Source: Porphyrobacter sp. AAP60
GTDB lineage: Bacteria; Pseudomonadota; Alphaproteobacteria; Sphingomonadales; Sphingomonadaceae
Assembly (NCBI RefSeq): GCF_001296025.1
Contig: NZ_LJHV01000023.1
Location: 62,001 to 126,000 of the forward strand
Direction of reading: 5' to 3'
Length of the DNA: 64,000 bases
Made by a program: the position numbers and the translations under genes. The notes below the pieces were generated by a model. The model was not told the origin of the DNA. It saw only the letters and a program-made list of their open reading frames with translations, and made no database searches. Position 1 is the first letter of the stretch; every line of letters starts with the position of its first letter. Shown here piece by piece: positions 38,628 through 47,501 of the stretch.

Positions 38628-39118
38628 GCTGCCCCCTTTTTGGCGGCGGCGATCAGCTTGGCACAGGCGGCCTGCGCGCCCTTCCAGGCAGTATCCATCT
38701 GGCCGAGTTCTTCGGGGTTCCAGACAAAGAAGAAATCGCCCGCGCCCTGAAAATACAGCCCGTCACCCACCTTGCCCAGATCGCGCAAGTGTTCGGGCAT
38801 GACAAAGCGCCCGCTATCATCGAACGGCAGCTGTTCGAAACCGAACAATTGCTGGGCGCGCACATCGCGGTCAAAGGTCGGGTCGTTCAGGCGGATGGCG
38901 CGTTCTTCTTCGCGTTCGAGCTGTTGTTCGAGTTTTTCGGTGCGCGACTGGCCGAATCCGATCAGGCAATCGAACCGGTCATGCGCGGCAAGACACAGGA
39001 TGCGGTTGCCGCCGGAGCTGTCTTTCACAGTCTTGCGGAAGGCGGGAGGCAAGACAAAGCGGCCCTTATCGCCAGCAGGCGAGTAGGCTTGTCCGCTATA
39101 TCCTCCAAAAGCAGACAC
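38624..39118 (-). CDS. mraZ: MraZ transcriptional regulator
   Basis: A 164-residue AbrB-like DNA-binding protein with two MraZ domains. The [12 protein letters not shown] signature is near residue 18 and its second copy [13 protein letters not shown] near 102. In E. coli MraZ binds repeats upstream of its own gene and controls the dcw operon. Start is GTG at 39118. It is the first gene of the cluster, preceded by a 388-bp non-coding region containing candidate MraZ boxes. Confidence 0.93.
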   Translation of the reverse strand: MSAFGGYSGQAYSPAGDKGRFVLPPAFRKTVKDSSGGNRILCLAAHDRFDCLIGFGQSRTEKLEQQLEREEERAIRLNDPTFDRDVRAQQLFGFEQLPFDDSGRFVMPEHLRDLGKVGDGLYFQGAGDFFFVWNPEELGQMDTAWKGAQAACAKLIAAAKKGAA

Positions 39119-39506
39119 GTGCCTGCGTTCCCCTCATGCCCCGGCGCGGCAAACTCCCCCATGGAGCCCGTCCGCTGATCCGACATGCCTTTCCCCTCAC
39201 CGGCCACGCGCAAGCGGATCCGGTGCGCCAGCCCCACCGGCTGGACGCAGTTCAAACAGGCATGTCTGATGGCCCCCGGTATTATCGGGGAAGCATCGGG
39301 GATGGAAGGGATTTTTCCGGGAAAATGCGGGAAAACTTGCTAAAAATCTGAATCTAATGATTTTTCTGTCGATAGGCAGGAATACTGATGCGCCAATTCA
39401 TGGCAGGAATCGGTCGCTGGGCGGTGATAAAACAGGGGTTTTCCCGCGATTTCCCGGATTTGCGGCGACTCCGAGTCCCGCTGTTCCCGCGATTTCCCCG
39501 AACACA
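39119..39506 (-). promoter_or_regulatory. Long dcw/mraZ upstream region
   Basis: A 388-bp stretch without a credible gene. On the minus strand it holds GGGAA-type boxes at 39441-39457 and 39477-39499. An oppositely oriented pair of CGGGAAAA lies on the plus strand at 39318-39325 and 39328-39335. An A+T-rich patch occupies 39340-39370. No clear sigma-70 promoter can be assigned by eye. It most likely carries the dcw promoter and the MraZ operator. Confidence 0.6.
39441..39499 (-). promoter_or_regulatory. Candidate MraZ-box repeats (GGGAA at 10-bp spacing)
   Basis: On the minus strand the sequence GGGAAATCGCGGGAA occurs twice (about 39443-39457 and 39486-39500), each containing two GGGA units whose starts are ten bases apart. 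A further GGGA lies nine bases from the second pair. E. coli MraZ recognises TGGGN units separated by five bases, i.e. the same ten-base period. Position before mraZ supports an autoregulatory operator. Confidence 0.55.
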
Positions 39507-40286
39507 TCATTCAAAGGCTGCGGCCAACACCGCGCGCAAGTCTGCCCCGCCCTCACCCGCGAGTTCGGGATGCTCGAACACCGCAGCATCGGCGATCAGC
39601 GTGACCTGCCCTTCGCCCACCTTGCACAGGGCAACAGCATCCTTCGCCGCGAGCCTGCAGGCAGCAGCGCCGGGATCGGTGATGGCAACCTTGCCGGCCA
39701 GTGCGAGCGGGAGGCGGGTCTTGCCCATCATCGCTCCGACAACTGCTGCCTCCTGCGCCTCGTCAAAACTGACCGCCAACCCCCACAGCGCCACCACCGG
39801 AGGGATCAGGGCATTATCGACCGGGCGGCGCGGATCGCCCAGCGCCAGATCATATTCGCCCGTCAGAGCCGGATCGAGCACCAGCAAAAGCCGCCCGCCT
39901 GCCCGCACCCATTCATCCAGCGCGACATTATCCGCAGGCGAAAGCCCGCGCGGCTGGATCACCGCCAGCCGATCAAGCCCCGTCAAAGGGTCGGTTTCGG
40001 GCGCATCGGGTGACAGGCCCGGCTGAGAGGAAAGCGTATCGAGCAGCGTCAGTGTGTAGCGCTGTTCCATTGCCACCCGCTGCCACGGCGGCGGGGCGCG
40101 TCCTGCGGCAAGATCGGTGATTTCCGCGCCCTCGGGCCAGTAGAGCGGCAGGCTTGTCATCAGGCCGAGCGGCTGACGCATCCCTTCTGCTTCGGCGTCG
40201 GCCTTGGCAGGAGCGGCTTCGGGCGAACAGGCCGCCAGCGCCAGCAGCGCTGCGGCCAGTCCCGATCTACTGTTGCGGCGCGGCAT
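39507..40286 (-). CDS. Putative lipoprotein with GldG/DUF4350-like domain
   Basis: A 259-residue predicted lipoprotein: basic start MPRRNSR, hydrophobic stretch LAAALLALAACS, with LAAC as lipobox. The mature part contains LDRLAVIQPRGLSPADNVALDEW followed by GGRLLLVLDPAL, a pattern resembling the GldG/DUF4350 group that accompanies ABC-type gliding or export systems. No ABC genes are nearby. Start ATG 40286 lies 20 bases inside the upstream gene. It is the last gene of the cysK operon, followed by the mraZ control region. Function unknown. Confidence 0.65.
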   Translation of the reverse strand: MPRRNSRSGLAAALLALAACSPEAAPAKADAEAEGMRQPLGLMTSLPLYWPEGAEITDLAAGRAPPPWQRVAMEQRYTLTLLDTLSSQPGLSPDAPETDPLTGLDRLAVIQPRGLSPADNVALDEWVRAGGRLLLVLDPALTGEYDLALGDPRRPVDNALIPPVVALWGLAVSFDEAQEAAVVGAMMGKTRLPLALAGKVAITDPGAAACRLAAKDAVALCKVGEGQVTLIADAAVFEHPELAGEGGADLRAVLAAAFE

Positions 40287-40707
40287 TGCCTGCCCCCTGC
40301 GCATCCGGCGGCGGCGGCGGCAGATTGAGCGGCGTGGCCGACGGGGTAGGCGCGGGATCACCGGCGATATCGGGCACCACACCGGCATCGGCCAGCGGAT
40401 TGGCCTGCGATGCCACGGGTTTCGGTTCGGTCGTTGGTGCGGCTTCTGGCACAGCGGCTTCCTGGGCCAGATCGGCCTGCGATCCGATGATGCTTGCCAG
40501 ACCCACCAGCAGCACCATCGCCCCGATTCCGAACAGCCCGACCTGAAGCCGCTGCAAGGCTTCGGCCCGGGTCTGGCCTGCGGGTGTTTCGTCCTGCAGC
40601 GCGGTTTCCGGTTGGCCGGGCAAAGCCGGGTGAGCGCTGCGGGATGGCGCGAACAGACTGCGCTGGTTCATGCGCCGCAACCGATCCATGATGCTCGGGC
40701 GGCTCAT
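40267..40707 (-). CDS. Single-pass membrane protein with Pro-rich tail
   Basis: A 146-residue protein. About 55 mostly polar residues precede one hydrophobic helix (VGLFGIGAMVLLVGLASII, near 60-78). A C-terminal tail rich in Ala, Pro and Glu ends in a five-proline run and GNAAPQQ. I do not recognise a family. Start ATG overlaps the cysK stop by four bases, and it overlaps the downstream lipoprotein by 20 bases, so all three genes are likely one transcript. The tail is probably periplasmic, but topology is not certain. Confidence 0.65.
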   Translation of the reverse strand: MSRPSIMDRLRRMNQRSLFAPSRSAHPALPGQPETALQDETPAGQTRAEALQRLQVGLFGIGAMVLLVGLASIIGSQADLAQEAAVPEAAPTTEPKPVASQANPLADAGVVPDIAGDPAPTPSATPLNLPPPPPDAQGAGNAAPQQ

Positions 40708-41744
40708 GCGGCGCTGGCCGATGCGCCATTCGATGCAGGGGCGAGCCAGTCGAACACCGGCAGGCCTTTGGCCGCCAACCATTCGGCATTGTAGAGCGTC
40801 GAAAGGTAACGGAAGCCGGTATCGCACAGGATCGTGACCACTTGCGGATTCTCGCGCCCCTCGGCCACCAACTCGCGGCCCAGCGCAATCGCGCCCGCCA
40901 CATTGATCCCGGATGACAGGCCAAGGCACAGGCCTTCGTCCTTCAGCAAGCGTTCGACCCAGATCAGCCCGTCCTCGTCGCTGATGCGGTATTGCGTGTC
41001 GATCGCCGCGCCTTCGAGATTGGCGGTGATCCGGCCCTGCCCGATGCCTTCTGCGACCGACGATCCTTCAGCCTTCAATTCGCCGTGCGCGTAATAATTG
41101 TACAGCGCCGCGCCGTGCGGATCGGTCAGCGCGATGCGGATGTTTTCGTCGAAGGCTTTGAGACCAAGGCCCACGCCCGCAATCGTGCCGCCGGTGCCTG
41201 CTGCGCAGGTGAAGCCATCGACGCGGCCGCCAAGCTGCTGCCAGATTTCCGGCGCGGTGCCTTCGATATGGGCGCGGCGGTTGGCGATATTGTCGAACTG
41301 GTTGGCCCACACCGCGCCCGGCGTTTCTTCGGCCAGACGGCGCGAGGTGTGGACGAAGTGGCCCGCATCGGCAAACTTGGTCGGCGGCACCAGCACCAGC
41401 TCGGCGCCCAGCGCCCGCAGGGTGTCCATCTTTTCCTTGGACTGGTTGTCGGGCATGACGATGATCGTCTTGTAACCGCGCGCATTGGCCACCAGCGCTA
41501 TGCCGATGCCGGTATTGCCCGCCGTGCCTTCGACCACGGTGCCGCCCGGCAGCAATTCCCCGCGCGCCTCGGCATCGCGGATGATCCACAGGGCGGCGCG
41601 GTCTTTCACCGACGATCCAGGGTTGGCGAATTCGCACTTGCCGTAGATGTCGCAGCCCGCCGCGTCGCTCGGCCCGGCAAGGCGAACCATGGGAGTATTA
41701 CCGATCAGTGCGAGGGTATCGCCAAAGGGGCGTGTAATGTTCAT
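40704..41744 (-). CDS. cysK: Cysteine synthase A (O-acetylserine sulfhydrylase)
   Basis: A 346-residue fold-type II PLP enzyme combining O-acetylserine with sulfide to give cysteine. The PLP lysine is in NPGSSVKDRAA near residue 47. The substrate loop EGTAGNTGIG is near 73 and the phosphate-binding GTGGTIAGVG near 185. Length exceeds typical CysK (about 310) by a short C-terminal tail. It would use sulfide from the cysI/cysH operon at the start of the window. It is first in an operon with two membrane-associated hypotheticals. Confidence 0.92.
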   Translation of the reverse strand: MNITRPFGDTLALIGNTPMVRLAGPSDAAGCDIYGKCEFANPGSSVKDRAALWIIRDAEARGELLPGGTVVEGTAGNTGIGIALVANARGYKTIIVMPDNQSKEKMDTLRALGAELVLVPPTKFADAGHFVHTSRRLAEETPGAVWANQFDNIANRRAHIEGTAPEIWQQLGGRVDGFTCAAGTGGTIAGVGLGLKAFDENIRIALTDPHGAALYNYYAHGELKAEGSSVAEGIGQGRITANLEGAAIDTQYRISDEDGLIWVERLLKDEGLCLGLSSGINVAGAIALGRELVAEGRENPQVVTILCDTGFRYLSTLYNAEWLAAKGLPVFDWLAPASNGASASAA

Positions 41745-41796
41745 CGCAGTGAATTAGGCGCTTGGACGGCGCGGGGCAATGGCTGGGTGCTCTATT

Positions 41797-41902
41797 CGTC
41801 ATTGCGAGGAGCCGCAGGCGACGCGGCAATCCATGGACCGGTGGTGCGTCCAAAAGGAGACGGTCAGTTCATGGATTGCTTCGCTTCGCTCGCAATGACG
41901 AG
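41797..41902. repeat. Palindromic intergenic repeat (CGTCATTGCGAG type), copy 1
   Basis: Outer arms CGTCATTGCGAG (41797-41808) and CTCGCAATGACG (41889-41900) are perfect inverted repeats, with inner CAATCCATGG / CATGGATTG also inverted. A diverged copy is at 48819-48922. It sits between cysK and the DUF1905 gene, ending three bases from the latter's stop codon, and could form a long hairpin in the mRNA. Confidence 0.75.
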
Positions 41903-41904
41903 GA

Positions 41905-42273
41905 TCAGGCAAGAGCAAGCGTCGCCTCCACCACGGCGCCTTCCCCGATCTTTTCGGCCTTGCGCACTGCGGCCTTGAGCGGCAGCAACCAGCCGCCCGC
42001 CTGCTTCGAGGGAAACAGCGATGTCCGCCATGTTGTGCCGCCGATAGTCGCCTCGACGTAAACCGATCCCCATGCGGCGGCATTGGTGGCATGGGCGCGG
42101 ATCGCCGCTGCGGTTTCGCCATCGATGGTCAGGAAATACCACGATCCCTTGGCCGGAGCGCCATCGCTCCCCTGCCACAGCCACACCGGCCCGCGCACGT
42201 GCCACGGCCCTGCCGCAGCATCGGGCGCATGGCCGAGTTCGTCGCGCAGAAACCGGGCCAGATCATCGTGCAC
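41905..42273 (-). CDS. DUF1905 domain protein
   Basis: A 122-residue protein with a DUF1905 beta-barrel: PWHVRGPVWLWQG, GSWYFLTIDGETAAAI, WGSVYVEATIGGTTWRTSLFP and GGWLLPLKAAVRKAEKI. Function of the family is unknown; it is often seen alone or fused to a YdeI/OmpD-associated region. I chose GTG at 42273, which has AGGAAC seven bases upstream and follows the ferredoxin stop by 25 bases; an ATG at 42336 inside the ferredoxin gene is an alternative. Probably cotranscribed with the ferredoxin. Confidence 0.78.
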   Translation of the reverse strand: MHDDLARFLRDELGHAPDAAAGPWHVRGPVWLWQGSDGAPAKGSWYFLTIDGETAAAIRAHATNAAAWGSVYVEATIGGTTWRTSLFPSKQAGGWLLPLKAAVRKAEKIGEGAVVEATLALA

Positions 42274-42298
42274 CGGCCCGTTCCTGCGCGCCGAAAGA

Positions 42299-42616
42299 TC
42301 AATCTTCCGGAGCGATGGTGACGTGCAGCCCGTCAAGTTCGGCGCTCAGCGCGATCTGGCACGACAAGCGGCTGGTTTCGGTGCGGTGATCGCTGGATTC
42401 GAGCAGATCGTCCTCGTCTTCGCTCATCTTGGGCAGCTTGTCGGCGAAAGCCGGATCGACATGCACATGGCAAGTCGCGCACGAACAGCATCCGCCACAC
42501 AGCGCCAGCAGCTCGTCAAACCCGTTGTCGCGGATCGCTTCCATCACGGTGAGGCCGTCATCGACGGTGATCTCGCTGGTGGCGCCTTCGCGGTTGGTGA
42601 CGACCAGTCTGGGCAT
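42299..42616 (-). CDS. fdxB: Adrenodoxin-type 2Fe-2S ferredoxin
   Basis: A 105-residue ferredoxin. The cluster ligands are in [10 protein letters not shown] (a C-x5-C-x2-C arrangement, near residues 39-47) with the fourth Cys in RLSCQI near residue 85, typical of the vertebrate/FdxB type rather than plant-type. The surrounding [18 protein letters not shown] acidic region is the partner-docking helix. Such ferredoxins feed cytochromes P450 or Fe-S assembly. Start ATG 42616 has AGGAAC upstream. No P450 or isc genes are adjacent. Confidence 0.9.
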   Translation of the reverse strand: MPRLVVTNREGATSEITVDDGLTVMEAIRDNGFDELLALCGGCCSCATCHVHVDPAFADKLPKMSEDEDDLLESSDHRTETSRLSCQIALSAELDGLHVTIAPED

Positions 42617-42722
42617 GGAGTTCAGTTCCTTTTCGGCTATTGCGCGCAATGTTCGGCGCTGAGAGATGCTTGACGGGCTGCTAAGACAGTCTGCCGATCA
42701 AGGCAAGTTAAGGAAAGTGGCA

Positions 42723-43340
42723 GTGGGACTGACAGCGGAAAAATTGCGCGATGATCTGGATGCGCTGGCCTTGCGTGAGCCGCAACTCGCCAGCGCGCTG
42801 ACCCGCGTTGGCTATCCCGAAGCCCGCATCCGTGCGCCCGGTTTCGAAACGCTGCTGCGCACCATCGTCGGCCAGCAGGTCTCGGTCGCGTCGGCGGCAT
42901 CGGTGTGGAACAAGCTGGAGACGGAACTGGGCGCGGGGTTCACGCCCGCCTGCCTGCTGGAACGCGATTTCGATACCCTGCGCGCTTGCGGGCTATCGCG
43001 CCAGAAACAGGGCTATGCCCGATCCCTGTGCGAACTGGTGGCGGCAGGCGAGCTTGATCTGCATCACCTGCCTGCCGATGACGAGGAAGCGATCGCGCTG
43101 CTCACCCGCATCAAGGGGATCGGGCGCTGGTCAGCGGAAATCTACCTGCTGTTTGCCGAAGGCCGCCCCGATATCTGGCCTGCCGGAGACCTTGCCGTGC
43201 AGGAAGGGGTCAAACGCCTGCTCGATCTGGAAGAACGCCCGCTGGAAAATGCCACGCGCAGGCTGGCGGAAAGCTGGTCTCCGCAACGCGGGGCCATGGC
43301 GATCTTCACATGGCATTTCTACGCCAACCCGGCGCTTTAG
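42723..43340 (+). CDS. DNA-3-methyladenine glycosylase II (AlkA-like)
   Basis: A 205-residue HhH-GPD base-excision enzyme that removes alkylated purines. It shows FETLLRTIVGQQVSV, the helix-hairpin-helix LLTRIKGIGRWSAEIYLLF, and the catalytic Asp in WPAGDLAVQEG. I chose GTG at 42723 since AAGGAAA lies six bases before it; an upstream ATG at 42666 has no clear ribosome site. No Fe-S cysteine cluster is present, consistent with the AlkA branch. It is monocistronic. Confidence 0.88.
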   Translation: MGLTAEKLRDDLDALALREPQLASALTRVGYPEARIRAPGFETLLRTIVGQQVSVASAASVWNKLETELGAGFTPACLLERDFDTLRACGLSRQKQGYARSLCELVAAGELDLHHLPADDEEAIALLTRIKGIGRWSAEIYLLFAEGRPDIWPAGDLAVQEGVKRLLDLEERPLENATRRLAESWSPQRGAMAIFTWHFYANPAL

Positions 43341-43424
43341 CTTAGCCAAGCTTGCAGGCGCATTTCATGTGCCTTACATGTGCAATACAGTAGATGAAAT
43401 GGGCATTGATCGGAGAAACTCATC

Positions 43425-45500
43425 ATGGCGTCATTCCACCATATTCGGAACCTATGTCTGACCACCGCGGCGGCGAGCGTTCTGGCCCTTCCCGCTGTCA
43501 GCCTTGCCGATAATCACGCCCCCAAAGATGGAACCGCAATGACCACGACAGCCGAAACTGCCCCCCTGATCCCGCGTGACGCTCTGTTCGGCAATCCTGT
43601 TCGCGCAGCCGGACAGATCAGCCCGGACGGGAAATGGCTCAGCTGGCTCGCGCCCAAGGACGGGGTGCTCAACATCTGGGTTGCCCCGGCGAACGACCCC
43701 GATGCCGGGCGCGCCATTACCAGCGCGACCGACCGTCCGATCCGCCAGCATTTCTGGTCGCCCGACGCCAGTTCCGTCATGTATATTCAGGACAAGGGCG
43801 GGGATGAGAATTTCCTGCTTTACGGCATCAACATCGCCACCGGCGCGGAAACCACGCTGACCCCGTTCGAAAAGACCCGCGTGCAGATCGTCGGCGCTTC
43901 GTCGACGATCAAGGACAAGGTTCTGCTGGGCCTCAACAACCGCGACCCGCGCTTCCACGATGTGCACATGCTGGATCTGACCACTGGCAAGCTGACGCTG
44001 GTACTGGAAAACAGCGGCTATGCCGGGTTCATGGCCGATGACACGCTGACCCTGCGAATGGCGCTGCGCCAGAACGCGGCGGGCGGCACCGATTATTTCC
44101 GCGTGACCGATAACGTCGTGGCTGCCGAACCGTTCGAAAGCACGGCGATGGAAGACGCGCTGACCACCTCGCCCGCTGGCTACACTTCCGACGGCAGCAC
44201 GCTTTACTGGATCGACAGCCGGGGCCGCAACACCGCCGCACTGATCGCGCAGGATAGCGCCTCGGGCGAAAAGCGGATCATTGCCGAAGATGACAAGGCC
44301 GATATCGGCGGTACGCTGCGCGATCCTGTTACCGGCGTGGTAGAGGCCTATGCGGTCAATTATCTCAAGAACGAATGGACCGCGATCGACCCCGAAATCG
44401 GCGTATCGCTCGATTTCCTCAAGTCCAAGCTCGAAGGCCAGTTCGGCATCGCCAGCCGCACGGACGATGACAGCATCTGGATCGTCGGCAATGATCCGCT
44501 GGTCAAGCCCGCCGCGACCTATATCTATGATCGCAAAGCGGGCACGCTGACCCCGTTCTATACCTCGCGCCCCGCGCTGGAAGGGGCACCGCTGCAACCG
44601 ATGTACCCGATCGAAATCGCCAGCCGCGATGGTTTGACCCTGCCATCCTATCTTACCCTGCCGCCCGGCAGCGATACCGATGGCGACGGCAGGCCGGACA
44701 AGCCCGTGCCGATGGTGCTGCTGGTGCATGGCGGGCCGTGGGCGCGCGATGGATATGGCTTCAATGCCAACCACCAGATGCTCGCCAATCGCGGCTATGC
44801 GGTGCTCAGCGTCAATTTCCGCGGCTCGACCGGGTTCGGCAAGGATTTCATCAATGCCGGGAACCTGCAGTGGGGCCTGAAAATGCACGACGACCTGATC
44901 GACGCTGTCGAATTCGCGATCGGCGATTTCATCGCGCAGCCCGACAAGATCGCGATCATGGGCGGATCATACGGCGGCTATGCCACGCTGGCGGGGCTGA
45001 CCTTTACGCCGGACATATTCGCCTGCGGTGTCGATATCGTCGGCCCGTCGAATCTGGAAACCCTGCTGAAAACGATCCCGCCCTATTGGGAGCCGCTGGT
45101 GAAACAGTTCCACACCCGCATGGGCGATCCCAACACCGAAGAAGGTCTGGCAATGCTCAAGGCAGCCAGCCCGCTCTACAAGGCGGACAAGATCGTGAAA
45201 CCGCTGCTGATCGGGCAAGGCGCAAACGATCCGCGCGTGGCGCAGGCGGAAAGCGATCAGATCGTGACCGCCATGAAGTCTGCCGGAATTCCCGTGACCT
45301 ATGTGCTTTACCCCGATGAAGGCCACGGCTTTGCCCGGCCTGAAAACAATATCGCCTTCTATGCCATTGCCGAAAACTTCCTCGCCGCCTGCATCGGCGG
45401 CCGGGCCGAGCCGGTGGGCGATGCGCTGAAACCGTCGAGCGCGCAGATCGTCGAGGGCGCGGAGCACGTGAAGGGGCTGGAAGCGAACCTTGGGGGATAG
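43425..45500 (+). CDS. Exported S9-family prolyl oligopeptidase
   Basis: A 691-residue serine peptidase with an N-terminal signal peptide (cleavage near SLADNH). An N-terminal beta-propeller (about 50-400) precedes the alpha/beta-hydrolase domain. The nucleophile Ser515 is in GGSYGGYA and the catalytic His634 in DEGHGFARP; the Asp is expected in the NDPRVAQ region near residue 605. Relatives are dipeptidyl aminopeptidases or acylaminoacyl peptidases that scavenge peptides in the periplasm. Start ATG has GGAGAA ten bases upstream. It stands alone. Confidence 0.92.
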   Translation: MASFHHIRNLCLTTAAASVLALPAVSLADNHAPKDGTAMTTTAETAPLIPRDALFGNPVRAAGQISPDGKWLSWLAPKDGVLNIWVAPANDPDAGRAITSATDRPIRQHFWSPDASSVMYIQDKGGDENFLLYGINIATGAETTLTPFEKTRVQIVGASSTIKDKVLLGLNNRDPRFHDVHMLDLTTGKLTLVLENSGYAGFMADDTLTLRMALRQNAAGGTDYFRVTDNVVAAEPFESTAMEDALTTSPAGYTSDGSTLYWIDSRGRNTAALIAQDSASGEKRIIAEDDKADIGGTLRDPVTGVVEAYAVNYLKNEWTAIDPEIGVSLDFLKSKLEGQFGIASRTDDDSIWIVGNDPLVKPAATYIYDRKAGTLTPFYTSRPALEGAPLQPMYPIEIASRDGLTLPSYLTLPPGSDTDGDGRPDKPVPMVLLVHGGPWARDGYGFNANHQMLANRGYAVLSVNFRGSTGFGKDFINAGNLQWGLKMHDDLIDAVEFAIGDFIAQPDKIAIMGGSYGGYATLAGLTFTPDIFACGVDIVGPSNLETLLKTIPPYWEPLVKQFHTRMGDPNTEEGLAMLKAASPLYKADKIVKPLLIGQGANDPRVAQAESDQIVTAMKSAGIPVTYVLYPDEGHGFARPENNIAFYAIAENFLAACIGGRAEPVGDALKPSSAQIVEGAEHVKGLEANLGG

Positions 45501-45583
45501 GCCCGGACAGGCGCATTTGCGTTGCTGACAAGTGCGATTTCCCGTTCTAATCAGGTTGCAAATAGCAATCGAGAGGGGATCAC

Positions 45584-46390
45584 GTGGGACAGCAGCGCAG
45601 CATTTTCATCACCGGCGGGGGATCGGGCATCGGTCGCGCCACCGCGCTGCATTTTGCCGCCAAGGGCTGGTTTGTCGGGGTGGCTGACATCAACGAAGCG
45701 GGGATGGCCGAAACGCTTGGCCTGATCGCAGGCGATGCGAAGTGGTCGGGCAAGCTCGACGTGCGTGACCGGGCAGCATGGGATGAAGCACTTGCCGCCT
45801 TTGCCGCCGCTGCCGGGGGGCGGATCGATGCCGTGATCAACAATGCCGGGATCGGCACGGGCGGATCGCTATCGGAACTCGACCCGGACGAGATCGACCG
45901 TTGTCTCGATATCAACCTCAAAGGCGTGCTCTATGGCGCGCAGGCGGGCTATCCTTACCTGAAGGCGAGCGCGCCGGGATCGGCACTGGTCAACATTTCC
46001 AGCGCGGCGGGGATTGTCGCTTCGGCAGGGATGAGCGTTTATTGCGCCACCAAGTTCGGCGTGCGCGCCGTGTCCGAAAGCCTTGATGCCGAATGGGCGG
46101 GCGACCGGATCACAGTCGCCTCTGTGTGCCCCGCCTTCATCGAAACGCCGCTGCTGAACGGCACCGGCAACCGCAAATCCAACGAAGCGATCCGCGACCG
46201 GGTGACAGCCGCCGGGCTGGAAATCACCCCGGTGCAGGAAGTCGCCAAGGCGGTGTGGGACGCGGTGCACGGCACGAAGCTGGATTACTTCATCGGCGCC
46301 ACATCAAAACGCATGGCCTTCGCCAAGCGCTGGATGCCCGGCAAGGTGCGCAAGCAGTTGCGCGGCAGTTCGGGGCCTTTGGGGCGGTGA
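45584..46390 (+). CDS. Short-chain dehydrogenase/reductase
   Basis: A 268-residue classical SDR. The cofactor loop is ITGGGSGIGRA, with NNAGIG near residue 88, the catalytic Ser in VNISSAAGIVASAG and Tyr-x3-Lys in YCATKFG near 150. The Asp in VADIN after the second strand suggests NAD(H). The substrate is not predictable. Start is GTG at 45584 with GAGAGGGG nearby. The structured repeat copy B lies 66 bases after its stop. Confidence 0.9.
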   Translation: MGQQRSIFITGGGSGIGRATALHFAAKGWFVGVADINEAGMAETLGLIAGDAKWSGKLDVRDRAAWDEALAAFAAAAGGRIDAVINNAGIGTGGSLSELDPDEIDRCLDINLKGVLYGAQAGYPYLKASAPGSALVNISSAAGIVASAGMSVYCATKFGVRAVSESLDAEWAGDRITVASVCPAFIETPLLNGTGNRKSNEAIRDRVTAAGLEITPVQEVAKAVWDAVHGTKLDYFIGATSKRMAFAKRWMPGKVRKQLRGSSGPLGR

Positions 46391-46456
46391 GGAAAGCTCC
46401 CGTCTGACCGATTGGCGCTGTTTCGGTCGTGCTAGCGACCGCAAGGCCGACTGGCC

Positions 46457-46524
46457 GCCCGCAGCGACGCGGCCTTCAGGCCGCATGAGCGAGGACACCG
46501 CACGCCGGAGGGCGTGCGAAATCA
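46457..46524. repeat. Structured intergenic repeat, copy B (two hairpins)
   Basis: A homologue of the element at 12068-12136. Stems are GCGGCC/GGCCGC at 46469-46484 and CGCACGCC/GGCGTGCG at 46499-46518. Compared with copy A, stem positions change in pairs (A-T to G-C in the first stem, C-G to G-C in the second), which keeps both helices. As with copy A it begins at the stop codon of a minus-strand gene, here pterin dehydratase. Confidence 0.75.
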
Positions 46525-46821
46525 CAAAAGCCCGTCAATCGTGCGCGCCAGTTTCGCATCGCGCTGCGACAGGCCGCCGCTTTTGCCTGCATCATGGGTG
46601 GTCAGCGTTATTTCGACCTTGGCATAGACGTTGAACCATTCGGGGTGGTGATCCTGCGCTTCGGCCTGCAGGGCAACACGGGCCATGAAGCCCCAGGCTT
46701 CCGAGAAGTCCGCAAACTGGAACGTGCGCGTGATCGCCTTGCCTTCGCGTGCCAGTTCCCATGCGGGATGATCGGCCAGCAGTTTCTCGATTTCGGCTGC
46801 GTCTAGTTCGGGGAGGGACAT
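46522..46821 (-). CDS. phhB: Pterin-4a-carbinolamine dehydratase
   Basis: A 99-residue enzyme that recycles the pterin cofactor of aromatic amino-acid hydroxylases by dehydrating 4a-hydroxytetrahydropterin. The active-site signature is [17 protein letters not shown] near residue 55, with a matching [14 protein letters not shown] near 80. ATG at 46821 has AGGAG six bases upstream. No phenylalanine hydroxylase gene is in the window; family members are also found with molybdopterin functions. Confidence 0.93.
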   Translation of the reverse strand: MSLPELDAAEIEKLLADHPAWELAREGKAITRTFQFADFSEAWGFMARVALQAEAQDHHPEWFNVYAKVEITLTTHDAGKSGGLSQRDAKLARTIDGLL

Positions 46822-46895
46822 GGGGGGCTCCTGTGAGGGGTCGCTTGTTTGCGTCGCTTGTTTGCCGGGCCCCTTTTCCCTAACGCTGACGGCCA

Positions 46896-47501
46896 ATGCA
46901 AGCGCCCTCGCCGTCCCTCATCGCTGAAAACCTTGCCTGCCGCCGGGGCGACCGGCTGCTGTTCCGGCGCCTGTCCTTTGCGCTGGAGGCAGGCGCGGCG
47001 TGCCATGTCACGGGCGCGAACGGCGCGGGCAAGACCACGCTGATCCGCGCTGTGGCCGGACTGACAACGCCCTATGCAGGCGAAGTGCGTCGCACTGGCG
47101 CGCTGGGATTGCTCGATGAACGCACCGGGCTCGATCCCGACCTGCCGCTCGATAAGGCGCTGGCATTCTGGTTCGGAATCGACAGGGTGGCTGGCGCTGA
47201 CGAGATCATGGCGCGGCTGCGGCTCGATCCGCTGGCCGAAGTGCCGGTGCGCTACCTTTCCACCGGCCAGAAAAAACGCACCGCCCTCGCCCGGTTGATG
47301 GGACAGCAAGCGTCGATCTGGCTGCTCGACGAGCCGCTTTCCGGCCTCGACAGCGCGTCGCAGGGCCTGGTCAGCGAACTGGTGCGCGAACATTGCGCGG
47401 GCGGCGGAATCGCGCTGATCGCCTCGCACCAGCCGCTCGACGTGCCGGGCATGACCGCCTTCGCGATCGAGGATTTCGCCCCGACAGGAGAGGACGCATG
47501 A
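46896..47501 (+). CDS. ccmA: Heme exporter ATP-binding protein CcmA
   Basis: A 201-residue ABC ATPase of the cytochrome c maturation system. The Walker A is [10 protein letters not shown] near residue 39, the signature YLSTGQKKR near 120, Walker [15 protein letters not shown] near 140 and switch His in ASHQPL. With CcmB it releases holo-CcmE after heme loading. Its stop overlaps the ccmB start by four bases. The other ccm genes (C, D, E, F, G, H) are not adjacent. Confidence 0.9.
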   Translation: MQAPSPSLIAENLACRRGDRLLFRRLSFALEAGAACHVTGANGAGKTTLIRAVAGLTTPYAGEVRRTGALGLLDERTGLDPDLPLDKALAFWFGIDRVAGADEIMARLRLDPLAEVPVRYLSTGQKKRTALARLMGQQASIWLLDEPLSGLDSASQGLVSELVREHCAGGGIALIASHQPLDVPGMTAFAIEDFAPTGEDA

